Positions 44,889 to 53,043 of a stretch of 64,000 nt of DNA are shown here, piece after piece; the stretch's first letter is position 1; the number at the start of each line of letters is the position of its first letter. The stretch is from contig CAVBJJ010000007.1 of assembly GCA_963595735.1 (NCBI GenBank), forward strand, positions 15,460 through 79,459. Reading direction: 5' to 3'. Origin of the DNA: CALWOS01 sp963595735. Its GTDB lineage: Bacteria > Bacillota > Clostridia > Oscillospirales > Oscillospiraceae. The notes beneath the pieces were generated by a model, which was given only the letters and a program-made list of their open reading frames with translations, did no database searches and was not told the origin of the DNA. A program made the position numbers and the translations under genes.

Positions 44889-46766
44889 TTACTTCATCTG
44901 CTCTTTCTTCTTGGTGTTCTCCTCGATCAGCTTGGTGATCTCCTTCAGGCACTCCTCGGGAGTGGACTCCGGTCCGAAGTAGGCGTCCACGCCCATGAAG
45001 CCGACGCCCTCGTTGGCGATCTTCTCCTGGTACATGGCGTGCTCCTCTTCCTTCTCAGCGATACGGCCGCCGGCCCAGACGACAGTCTTGTCGCGCAGAC
45101 CCAGCTCCTCCAGACGCTGACCGACACGGGGGAACAGGGTGACACCCAGACCCAGCAGGTTGGAAACGCCAACGGCGTCTGCCTTGATCTCCGCGGCGAC
45201 CTCGGCCACGGTCTCGGGCAGGTTCATGCCGCGCAGGAAGGTGACATCGAAGCCGGCATCCTGGAAGGTCTCGCGGATGGTGTTGATGCCGTTAACATGG
45301 GCATCGGCGCCAACGGTAGCCAGAACGATCTTCTCGGGACGCGTGGGCGGCTTCTCGATGTGAACGGTGACATGCTCCTTGGTGATGGGGCAACGGGAGG
45401 CATCGACGCCCAGGGGAGTGTAGCCCTCCACATAGCGGGTGATGCCGTCGGGGTCACGGTTGGTCTTAACATAACGCTTCAGATCCCAACCACCGGCACG
45501 AGGCGTATCCATCATACCGGACTTACCGCCCTCGACGATCAGGTCGATCAGCTCTTCGTCAGTCCACTGCTTCCAGAACTCCTCTGTGAGGCAGCCGGGC
45601 TTCAGAGAATGGGCGGGCAGGTGCAGAACGGCCTCCAGAACAGCGAAGGCTTCGTCCATCATCATGTTCTCGTACTCGTCGATCTTGGGAGACTCGATAC
45701 CGGGGTTGTACATCCGGCGGAAGACATCTTCCATAGCCCAGACGGCCTGACCCATGGAGTCACCGGTGGGGATACCCACGGACTCAGCAGCCTTGGGACG
45801 GAAGAAGTTGGCGCCGCCCAGCTTGGCGGAAACGGCCATACGGGTGTAGTGAGCCTGCTCCGCGATCAGGTTGGCAGGGGGATGCTGGAAGGTCTCGGGA
45901 ACCACGATCAGGCTCTTGGAGAGCATGTTGTGACGGAAAGCGCGCATGATGGCCAGGTCACGATACAGGTTCACGCCGCCCACATTCATCTGAATGGAGC
46001 TCAGCTCCCAGGGCAGACCGCCGTGGACAGCCAGACCCTCGGACAGCAGGCACATGGCGATGGCCATACCGTCGGTACCGCCGATGTTGTTGATGTGCTT
46101 GTGGGTATCCAGCTGGGCAAAGATCTTGTTCTCGCCGCAGATCTGGATGGCCTTGTAGCCGTTGACGACCTTGGTGCGGAAGTCATGGATACCACGGCCG
46201 CCGAAGTGCACATGGATGACGGGGCCGATATCGGTGCCGTCGAAGCCGGCGATCAGCGCGTTGAGGATGTTGATGTGCGCGGTGTCGCCGGTGGCGTTGA
46301 TACGCACGGGGTGCTTGGCGCCGCCGCCCATCTGGATGAACTCACGCTCGCCCTTGGGGGTGATACCGCCCTTACCGCGGGACTGCTCGATCAGCTCACG
46401 GCCCTTCAGGGGGTCGATGTGACGGGTAGCCTCGGAGTGGACGAACTGGAACAGGGTGTCGTCGTACATATCCGCGTACTTGTAGATGTCGCAGGACTCC
46501 TTGTAGGTTTCCTCGGCGCTGTTACGACCCAGAATGGGGTTCAGGCAGGGAACGCCGGTCTCCAGCGCCTTCTGACCCAGCTCATAGATACGATAACCGC
46601 TGCGGACAACGCCGGCTACCTCACGGGGGTAGGGACCGGGCAGACCGACGACTTCGCCGTTCTCGTCCAGATCGGGCATCTCCACACCGAAGCAATCGGC
46701 ATAGGCACGAATGGACTCAATGTCCTCTTTGATGATTTTTTTTGTTCTTTCCTGGGGATCTTTCAC
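44889..46766 (-). CDS. mgm: 2-methyleneglutarate mutase (adenosylcobalamin-dependent)
   Basis: 625 residues, starting at GTG 46766 after GAGGAGG. A large barrel domain (about 1-480, for example FIQMGGGAKHPVRINATGDT and GRGIHDFRTKVVNGYKAIQI) is followed by a C-terminal cobalamin-binding domain with the base-off DxHxxG motif in GADAHVNGINTI and the SNLLGLGVTLFP loop. This is the single-chain form of the carbon-skeleton mutases. With mii, dmdAB and dml next to it, conversion of 2-methyleneglutarate to (R)-3-methylitaconate is the best call. The MutL-type reactivase two genes on supports B12 use. Confidence 0.92.
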   Translation of the reverse strand: MKDPQERTKKIIKEDIESIRAYADCFGVEMPDLDENGEVVGLPGPYPREVAGVVRSGYRIYELGQKALETGVPCLNPILGRNSAEETYKESCDIYKYADMYDDTLFQFVHSEATRHIDPLKGRELIEQSRGKGGITPKGEREFIQMGGGAKHPVRINATGDTAHINILNALIAGFDGTDIGPVIHVHFGGRGIHDFRTKVVNGYKAIQICGENKIFAQLDTHKHINNIGGTDGMAIAMCLLSEGLAVHGGLPWELSSIQMNVGGVNLYRDLAIMRAFRHNMLSKSLIVVPETFQHPPANLIAEQAHYTRMAVSAKLGGANFFRPKAAESVGIPTGDSMGQAVWAMEDVFRRMYNPGIESPKIDEYENMMMDEAFAVLEAVLHLPAHSLKPGCLTEEFWKQWTDEELIDLIVEGGKSGMMDTPRAGGWDLKRYVKTNRDPDGITRYVEGYTPLGVDASRCPITKEHVTVHIEKPPTRPEKIVLATVGADAHVNGINTIRETFQDAGFDVTFLRGMNLPETVAEVAAEIKADAVGVSNLLGLGVTLFPRVGQRLEELGLRDKTVVWAGGRIAEKEEEHAMYQEKIANEGVGFMGVDAYFGPESTPEECLKEITKLIEENTKKKEQMK

Positions 46767-46862
46767 AGGGAAGTGCCTCCTCTCAGAGCGTAAATATTTT
46801 GGGCTTGTCTCCCGTCTTCTCTTCCGGGAGCAAACCAGCGGCAGAGCCGCAGTTATATAGGG

Positions 46863-47357
46863 TTACTGGATGCCCAGCTCAGCGCGGACACGGGGGATCA
46901 GACCACCACAATCCAGGGTCTTGAGAACATTCTCAGACATGGCCTTGAACTGCTTCACGGTGCCGTTCACGGTGATGGTTCCCTTTTCCAGATCAACCTC
47001 GATCTCGTCGCCGGTCTTCAGCTCATCGGCGATATCGGCGACCCAGACGGGCAGGCCGATGTTGATGGAATTGCGGCGGAAAATACGGGCAAAGCCCTTG
47101 GCAATGATCAGTGCGACCTCGGCCTGGTGCAGGGCGATGGGCGCCTGCTCGCGGGAAGAACCGCAGCCGAAGTTACGGCCGGCAACGATGATGTCGCCGG
47201 GGGTGTGCATATCCTTGAAGGGCGTGTCGCCGGCCAGACCGGCCAGAGCGAAGTTGCCCAGAGTGTCGTAGGGTTCTGCCATGGCATAGCCGGGCAGGAT
47301 CTGATCGGTGTCAACATCGTCGCCCAGGACGATGACCTTACCTTTGATGATATCCAT
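46863..47357 (-). CDS. dmdB: 2,3-dimethylmalate dehydratase small subunit
   Basis: 164 residues, RBS GGAGG. The aconitase-swivel domain begins GKVIVLGDDVDTDQILPGYA and has the substrate-loop GRNFGCGSSREQAPIAL. It would close over the Fe-S active site of DmdA. The size and motif match the small subunits of 3-isopropylmalate/2-methylmalate dehydratases. The pathway neighbours point to 2,3-dimethylmaleate hydration. No leuB or leuA is near. Confidence 0.9.
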   Translation of the reverse strand: MDIIKGKVIVLGDDVDTDQILPGYAMAEPYDTLGNFALAGLAGDTPFKDMHTPGDIIVAGRNFGCGSSREQAPIALHQAEVALIIAKGFARIFRRNSINIGLPVWVADIADELKTGDEIEVDLEKGTITVNGTVKQFKAMSENVLKTLDCGGLIPRVRAELGIQ

Positions 47358-47375
47358 TGTTGTTTTCCTCCTTGC

Positions 47376-48560
47376 TTATGCCTCGGGCACGGTGATCTTA
47401 CCGGTCAGCGCGGTGATGGCGGCAGTGGCGGGAGAGGCCAGGTAGATGTTGGCCTTCACGCTGCCCATACGACCGGGGAAGTTACGGTTGGTGGTGCTGA
47501 CGACCACATCGCGGGCGCTGGTCAGACCCTCGTGGGCGCCAAAGCAGGAGCCGCAGCCGGGGTTCATGACAGTTGCGCCGGCGTCGCGGATGATCTTGCA
47601 CCAGCCGCGCTTTTCCATCTCGTCGAGGATATCCACGGAAGCGGGGACGACCAGGGTGTTGACCTCGGGGTGAACATGCTTGCCCTCAAACAGCTTTGCG
47701 ACCTGCTCCATGTCGTTGAGACGACCGTTGGTGCAGGAGCCGACCACGACCTGGGTGACCGGGGTGCCGGCGACCTCGCGGACGGGGACAACATTGGCCG
47801 GGGAGAAAGGACGGGCGATCTGGGGCTCCATGGTGGACAGGTCGATCTCCAGATTCTCAGCGGTGTCGGGCTCGCGCTCGGTGGTACCGAACATGGTGAT
47901 CATACTACCCAGCTCGATGCCCATATTACATACGGTCATACGCTCGGCGATGCTCAGATCCTCGATACCGGGGCCGGTGAACATCAGGGCGCGGTCGACC
48001 AGGTGGTCGGTGCCGAACTTGCTGCCCAGATACAGGATCAGGTCCTTACCGAAAACATTGCCGGGGCGCTTGCCGGTCAGATACACCTGCACGACCTCGG
48101 GTACTTCCAGATCCAGCTTGCCGGTTGCCATGGCGGCAGCCAGCTCCGTGGAGCCAACGCCGATGCCGATGGCGCCATAGCCGCCGGCGGTGCCGGTGTG
48201 GCTGTCCGCACCCACGACCAGCTCGCCGGGAGCAGCCTGGTGCTTTTCGTACATGACCTGGTGGATCACGCCCTGACCGCGGTGGTACAGGTGCACGCCG
48301 AACTCCTTGGCGAAATCGTCCATGATCCAAACATTGTCACGCGCCTTTTCGGAAGCGGCGGGGTAGATGTGGTCAACGACCAGGACAACACGGTCGGGGT
48401 CAAAGACCTTGTCCACGCCGATCTGGCGGAACATCTTGATGGCGATGGGGGAGGTAACATCGTGCGCAGTAACATAGCTGACACGGCAGCTCAGGTCCTG
48501 ACCGGGGACGACATGATCCTTGCCGGCGGCCTTTGCCAGGTATTTTTCGATCAGATTCAA
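47376..48560 (-). CDS. dmdA: 2,3-dimethylmalate dehydratase large subunit (aconitase family)
   Basis: 394 residues. The start is probably TTG 48560, seven bases after GAAAGGATG; an ATG there is out of frame. The three [4Fe-4S] ligands are visible: Cys in VGSCTNGRLNDM and both Cys in NPGCGSCFGAHEG. VVGADSHTGTAGGYGAIGIG is the aconitase signature. With DmdB it would hydrate 2,3-dimethylmaleate to (2R,3S)-2,3-dimethylmalate. It is first in the seven-gene minus-strand cluster. A 3-isopropylmalate dehydratase role is the alternative from sequence alone. Confidence 0.9.
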   Translation of the reverse strand: MNLIEKYLAKAAGKDHVVPGQDLSCRVSYVTAHDVTSPIAIKMFRQIGVDKVFDPDRVVLVVDHIYPAASEKARDNVWIMDDFAKEFGVHLYHRGQGVIHQVMYEKHQAAPGELVVGADSHTGTAGGYGAIGIGVGSTELAAAMATGKLDLEVPEVVQVYLTGKRPGNVFGKDLILYLGSKFGTDHLVDRALMFTGPGIEDLSIAERMTVCNMGIELGSMITMFGTTEREPDTAENLEIDLSTMEPQIARPFSPANVVPVREVAGTPVTQVVVGSCTNGRLNDMEQVAKLFEGKHVHPEVNTLVVPASVDILDEMEKRGWCKIIRDAGATVMNPGCGSCFGAHEGLTSARDVVVSTTNRNFPGRMGSVKANIYLASPATAAITALTGKITVPEA

Positions 48561-48659
48561 AGAACTTCATCCTTTCTTCCTGTTGTGGGAAAACAAAGCG
48601 GGACAGACCCGCGGTGACGGCGCAATTCGACCGACACAATTTGCTATTATTACTTTATC

Positions 48660-48689
48660 ACTATACCGCATTTGGCACAAATACTTTAA
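48660..48689 (-). promoter_or_regulatory. Candidate promoter of the dmdA-mgm-dml cluster
   Basis: On the minus strand TTAAAG (48689-48684), 18-bp spacer, TATAGT (48665-48660). The spacer contains TTTG-TGC-CAAA, a short palindrome that could be an operator. About 100 bp of leader precedes dmdA. Confidence 0.5.
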
Positions 48690-48730
48690 TTGCGATTAAA
48701 AATCTTGAATTCATACTTTTTGCAAATGAA

Positions 48731-48744
48731 CTTTTGTGCAAAAG
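48731..48744. promoter_or_regulatory. Palindromic candidate operator upstream of the dmd promoter
   Basis: cttttg-tg-caaaag is a perfect 6-2-6 palindrome about 40 bp upstream of the -35. A weaker copy (tttg-gca-caaa, 48672-48681) lies in the promoter spacer. No regulator gene is seen in the cluster. Confidence 0.35.
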
Positions 48745-48913
48745 ATGTAAATTGCACAGAAAAAACGCTGTATTTTCAGCCGCTTATGGCCTGCGCACCG
48801 GAAAAGCCGGAAGAGAGGAGGAAAAGAACATACAAATATAATTGCAAATTGACAGGATGGCCGCTCCGCGAGACTGTCGAAAACAAGCCGCCAGCCGATT
48901 CCGCAAATATCCC

Positions 48914-48942
48914 GTGACAAGGCGGGGGAGATTTGCTACAAT
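48914..48942 (+). promoter_or_regulatory. Promoter of the flavoprotein gene
   Basis: GTGACA (48914-48919), 17-bp spacer, TACAAT (48937-48942). A short hairpin (ccccccatatgtgggg) follows in the leader. The -35 region closely resembles that of bioY. Confidence 0.6.
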
Positions 48943-49018
48943 GAAAGGGCAAGCCCCCCCATATGTGGGGCAGGAAACAGTATAGCAACAAAATCATGGA
49001 AAAGAGGTCGAAAGATTC

Positions 49019-49648
49019 ATGAAAGTACTGCTTGTCAACGGCAGCCCCCGGGCAAAGGGATGTACCTATACGGCGCTGTCCGTGATCGCGGACACGCTGC
49101 GGGAATGCGGCGTGGAAAGCGAGATCTTCCAGCTGGGCGCGGCGCCGGTGGGAGATTGCATGGCATGTCCCACCTGCAAGGGCAAAACGGAGGGAAAGTG
49201 CGTCATTGACTCCGATCCCGTCAATGCCCTGATCGAGAAAGCGGCGGAGGCGGACGCCTTTGTGTTCGGCTCCCCGGTGTATTATGCCCACCCCACCGGC
49301 CGCCTGCTCTCCGCGCTGGACAGAGCGTTTTGTTCCGGCGGAAAGCACTTTGCCGGCAAGCCCGGCGCAGCCATCGTCTCCGGCCGCCGCGCCGGCACCA
49401 CCGCGGCGCTGGATGTGATCAACAAATATTTCAGCATTTCCCAGATGCCGATCGTCACCTCCAACTACTGGAACATGGTACACGGCAACAAGCCGGAGGA
49501 GGTGCTGCAGGATGCGGAGGGCGTCCAGATCATGCGGGTGCTGGCGCGGAACATGGCGTGGATGCTGCAATGTATGGAGGCTGCGGAAAAGGCCGGCGTC
49601 CAGCGTCCCGCGCCGGAAGCGAAGATCAAGATGAATTTCATCCGCTGA
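49019..49648 (+). CDS. NADPH-dependent FMN reductase/iron-sulfur flavoprotein family
   Basis: 209 residues. The flavodoxin-like fold begins MKVLLVNGSPRAKGCTYTAL, an FMN-phosphate loop. The Cys cluster CMACPTCKGKTEGKC fits the [4Fe-4S] motif of clostridial iron-sulfur flavoproteins. GSPVYYAHPTGRLLSALDRA is the second flavin loop. It probably transfers electrons or reduces quinones/nitro compounds. RBS AAAGAGG. It stands alone between the divergent dmd cluster and a convergent flavodiiron gene. Confidence 0.87.
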   Translation: MKVLLVNGSPRAKGCTYTALSVIADTLRECGVESEIFQLGAAPVGDCMACPTCKGKTEGKCVIDSDPVNALIEKAAEADAFVFGSPVYYAHPTGRLLSALDRAFCSGGKHFAGKPGAAIVSGRRAGTTAALDVINKYFSISQMPIVTSNYWNMVHGNKPEEVLQDAEGVQIMRVLARNMAWMLQCMEAAEKAGVQRPAPEAKIKMNFIR

Positions 49649-49690
49649 GCGGGACTGCGGGGATTGCAACAATACGATAGCGTAAAATAC

Positions 49691-49728
49691 GAAAACCGCT
49701 GCAAGGATTTTCCTGTGCAGCGGTTTTG
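49691..49728. terminator. Bidirectional terminator
   Basis: aaaaccgctgca (49692-49703) pairs with tgcagcggtttt (49716-49727) between convergent genes. Confidence 0.85.
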
Positions 49729-49757
49729 CCATAATTACTACATATGTATGACGGCGC

Positions 49758-50948
49758 TCAGTTTGCCAGGGCGTTTGCCAGCGCGTCCAAATCGGCCAGC
49801 TGGTTTTCCTCCAGCGCGGCCTTGATGGTGAGGATATTGTCCAGAATGGTCAGGTTTTTGCAGTGCTCCAGACGCTTGGCCATCAGCTTGCCGCAGGTGG
49901 GCGCCCAGGAGCCGTTTTGCAGCAGCGCCACGGTGCGGTTTTGGATGTTGTGGGAGGCCAGATCGTGGAGCAGCTCGTCCATTTTCAGGAAGATACCGCC
50001 GTTATAGGTCGTGGAGGCAAAAACCAGATGGCTGTACTGGAAGCAGGCGGCGACGATGTGGTCGGAGCTGGTCACGGACACATCAAACAGCTTGACCTTC
50101 ATCCCCCGCTCCCGCAGCTGAAAGGCCAGGATCTCCGCGGCGTTGGCCGTGTGGCCATAGACGGAGCAGTATGCGATGACCACGCCGGTTTCCTCCGGGG
50201 TGTAGCTTGCCCAGCGGGCATATTTATCCAGCAGATAGCCCAGATCCTGCCGCCAGACAAAGCCGTGCAGAGGGCAGAGCATTTTGATCTCCAGCCCGTC
50301 CGCCTTTTTCAGCAGGTCGCACACCTGCTTGCCGTATTGTCCCACGATGTTGGTGTAATACCGGCGTGCCTCGTCCAGGTGATCCCGGTCAAAGTCCACC
50401 TCATCGGCGAACAGTGTGCCGTCCAGCGCGCCGAAGCAGCCGAATGCATCGGCGGAAAAGAGAATTTTGTCCGTTTCGTCCCAGGAGACCATGACCTCCG
50501 GCCAGTGTACCATGGGCGCCATGACAAAATGCAGCTTGTGGCGGCCGGTCTCCAGCACATCTCCCTCCTTGACCTCCCGGGTGCGGCCGGAGAGATCCTC
50601 GGAGAAGTAAGCCCGGAGCATGGCGGAGGTCTTGGCGTTGCAGACCAGCTGCACCTTGGGATAGCGGCGCACCAGTTCCTCCACGGTGGCGGAGTGATCC
50701 GGCTCCATGTGGTGGATCACCAGATAGTCCAGCGCCCGTCCCTGCAGGGCGGCGGAAAGGTTTTCAAAAAACTGCGCGGAAACGGAGAGATCTACCGTAT
50801 CCAGCAGCACGGTTTTTTCATCCAACAGCAAATAGGCGTTGTAGGAAACGCCTCGGGGCACCTGATAGATGCCCTCAAAGACAGAAAGCCGCCGGTCGTT
50901 GGCGCCGACCCAGTACAGGTCTTCTGTCACTTCGCGGTAATTGTACAT
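49758..50948 (-). CDS. fprA: Flavodiiron protein (FprA-type A flavoprotein)
   Basis: 396 residues. The N-terminal metallo-beta-lactamase-like domain has the diiron ligand motif HHMEPDHSATVE, Asp in SADAFGCFG and His in CPLHGFVWRQ. The C-terminal flavodoxin domain (about 255-396) starts VVIAYCSVYGHTANAAEILA. Such proteins reduce O2 (or NO) to protect anaerobes. No rubredoxin domain is fused, so an external donor is needed. RBS AGGAG upstream. Confidence 0.93.
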   Translation of the reverse strand: MYNYREVTEDLYWVGANDRRLSVFEGIYQVPRGVSYNAYLLLDEKTVLLDTVDLSVSAQFFENLSAALQGRALDYLVIHHMEPDHSATVEELVRRYPKVQLVCNAKTSAMLRAYFSEDLSGRTREVKEGDVLETGRHKLHFVMAPMVHWPEVMVSWDETDKILFSADAFGCFGALDGTLFADEVDFDRDHLDEARRYYTNIVGQYGKQVCDLLKKADGLEIKMLCPLHGFVWRQDLGYLLDKYARWASYTPEETGVVIAYCSVYGHTANAAEILAFQLRERGMKVKLFDVSVTSSDHIVAACFQYSHLVFASTTYNGGIFLKMDELLHDLASHNIQNRTVALLQNGSWAPTCGKLMAKRLEHCKNLTILDNILTIKAALEENQLADLDALANALAN

Positions 50949-51045
50949 GACCAGTCACAACTCCTTTTTTTGCAAGCAGCAAATCAATAATAGATAGTGG
51001 ATACCAATGAATAGCAGGGGGCGGATTTCGCCCCCTGCTGCACAC

Positions 51046-51987
51046 TTATTTCTTTCTGGCCAGCACCTTTTCGATGCCGGCGCGGACGCCGGCGGCGTCC
51101 ACACCGTATTTGGCCAGCAGTTCCTGATAGGGGCCGGATTCGGTAAAGGTATCCTGAATGCCCACAAACTCCGTGGGCGCAGCGCAGCCGCCCCAGGCCA
51201 GCACCTCGGAAACGGCGGAGCCGAGACCGCCCAGCACATTGTGCTCCTCGGCGGTGACGATGGCGCCTGTCTCTTCCGCGCAGCGCAGGATCAGCTCCTT
51301 GTCAATGGGCTTGATGGAGTACATATCCACCACGCGGACGGAAACGCCCTTTTCCTTTCCCAGCGCCTCGGCGGCCTCGATCGCCTTATGCACCAGCAGG
51401 CCGCAGGCGATGACGGTCACATCCTTGCCGTCCCGGACGATGGCGCCCTTGCCCACCTGGAACGGATATTCCTCCGGATACAGGTCGGGATACACATCCC
51501 GGCTCAGGCGCAGGTACACCGGGCCGTTGATGTCCGCCGCCTGCCAGGTTGCCCAACGGGTGGCGTTGGCGTCCGCCGGGGCGATCAGAGTCATGTTGGG
51601 CAGGGAACGCATGACGGCGATGTCCTCCGTGGCATGGTGGGAAGCGCCGTCCAGCGCATCGGACATGCCGCAGTAAGCACCGCCGAATTTGACATTCAGG
51701 TTGCCGTAGCAGACCTGGGCGCGAGTGGCGATCAGTCCCAGGGTGGTCAGGAACACCGTGAAGGTGTTCACAAAGGGGATCTTGCCGGTGGTGGCCAGTC
51801 CGGCGGCAGTGGAGACCATGTTGCTCTCCGCAATGCCCATGTTGAAAAAGCGCTCCGGATGCGCCTGACCGAACATTTTGCTCTTGGTGGAGCCGGACAG
51901 GTCGGCGTCCAGCACCACGATGTTCTCGTTGGTGTTGCCCAGCTCCGCCAGCGCGGCGCCGTACACCTCACGAATTGCCTTAGACAT
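51046..51987 (-). CDS. Transketolase C-terminal half (split enzyme)
   Basis: 313 residues from ATG 51987, with GGAGGTGA inside the end of the upstream half; the genes overlap by 8 bp. It contains the transketolase pyrimidine-binding domain (DADLSGSTKSKMFGQAHPER, GIAESNMVSTAAGLA) and the C-terminal domain (VRVVDMYSIKPIDKELILRC). Split transketolases are common in Firmicutes and Archaea. The two chains form a thiamine-diphosphate enzyme of the non-oxidative pentose phosphate pathway. Confidence 0.92.
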   Translation of the reverse strand: MSKAIREVYGAALAELGNTNENIVVLDADLSGSTKSKMFGQAHPERFFNMGIAESNMVSTAAGLATTGKIPFVNTFTVFLTTLGLIATRAQVCYGNLNVKFGGAYCGMSDALDGASHHATEDIAVMRSLPNMTLIAPADANATRWATWQAADINGPVYLRLSRDVYPDLYPEEYPFQVGKGAIVRDGKDVTVIACGLLVHKAIEAAEALGKEKGVSVRVVDMYSIKPIDKELILRCAEETGAIVTAEEHNVLGGLGSAVSEVLAWGGCAAPTEFVGIQDTFTESGPYQELLAKYGVDAAGVRAGIEKVLARKK

Positions 51988-52816
51988 TTTCGTCACCTCC
52001 CAGTTCTTCCAGTGCCAGCTTCAGGTTTTCATCGGAGATCGCCTTGCCGTGCCAGGCGGCCAGACCCTCCATGAAGGAAACGCCCTTGCCCTTGATGGTG
52101 TGCGCCACGATCACGGTGGGCAGACCCTTGCAGGCCTCCGCTCCGTCAAAGGCTTCCGTCAGGGCGCGGATGTCGTGGCCGTCGCACTCGATCACATTCC
52201 AGCCAAAGGCGCGCCACTTGGCGGCCATGTCCCGCAGGGGCATGATCTCGTCCGTGGTGCCGTCCAGCTGTACCTTGTTGTAGTCCACAATGGCGCAGAG
52301 ATTATCCAGCTGGAACTTGGGGGCGGACATGGCGGCTTCCCAGACCGCGCCCTCCTCCGTTTCGCCGTCGCCCAGCACGGCATAGACCCGGGCGGGGCTG
52401 CCGGAGAGCTTCAGACCCAGCGCCATGCCCTGGGCGGCGCCCAGGCCGATGCCCAGAGGGCCGGCGGACATATCCACACCGGGAGTGTGGATGCAGGCGT
52501 GACCCTGCAGCTGACTGTTGATGCGGCGCAGGGTGCTCAGGGATTCCTTGGGCAGAAAGCCCTTGCCCACCAGATTGCAGTACAGCATGGGTGCGGCGTG
52601 ACCCTTGGACAGCACCAGCCGGTCGCGGTCGGGGTCGTCGGGCTTCTTGGGGTCGATGTGCATACGCTCCTGATACAGAAGCGTGAGGATCTCACAGACG
52701 GAGAGACTGCCGCCGGGGTGACCGGACTGGGCGCCGTGGATAGAACGGAGCGCATCCCGGCGGAACTGGCGGCAAAGCTGCTCCAGCTGCGCTGCGCGCT
52801 CATTGGTGATGGGCAT
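51980..52816 (-). CDS. Transketolase N-terminal half (split enzyme)
   Basis: 278 residues, RBS GAGGAGG. The thiamine-diphosphate binding fold shows RRDALRSIHGAQSGHPGGSL, SKGHAAPMLYCNL and the GDG-N motif VYAVLGDGETEEGAVWEA with AIVDYNKVQLDG. It needs the other half, encoded just downstream, for activity. Confidence 0.92.
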   Translation of the reverse strand: MPITNERAAQLEQLCRQFRRDALRSIHGAQSGHPGGSLSVCEILTLLYQERMHIDPKKPDDPDRDRLVLSKGHAAPMLYCNLVGKGFLPKESLSTLRRINSQLQGHACIHTPGVDMSAGPLGIGLGAAQGMALGLKLSGSPARVYAVLGDGETEEGAVWEAAMSAPKFQLDNLCAIVDYNKVQLDGTTDEIMPLRDMAAKWRAFGWNVIECDGHDIRALTEAFDGAEACKGLPTVIVAHTIKGKGVSFMEGLAAWHGKAISDENLKLALEELGGDENV

Positions 52817-53043
52817 ATGGTTTCCTCCTCATTATTCAGGCGTTTTTCACAGGAAAATGACAGGTTTTTTATAGTATAGTTCAGTTTATCGCAGGTCAGA
52901 CGGGATGTCAAGGGAAACGGGGAGCGGGAGTTCCGGCACTTTGCAAGAAAAAGAAATGCTTGCACCGTATAGATTTTGGGATTATAATGGTATCATTATT
53001 CCAAGACGGCAAAAATACGCTGGATGGAAAGGAAGCTAAATAT

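Noticed and set aside
39462..48617. Long plus-strand frames (up to about 650 codons) through the dmd-mgm-dml cluster.
   Set aside because: Their translations are Gly/His/Asp-rich with no domain, whereas the minus strand encodes intact enzymes.
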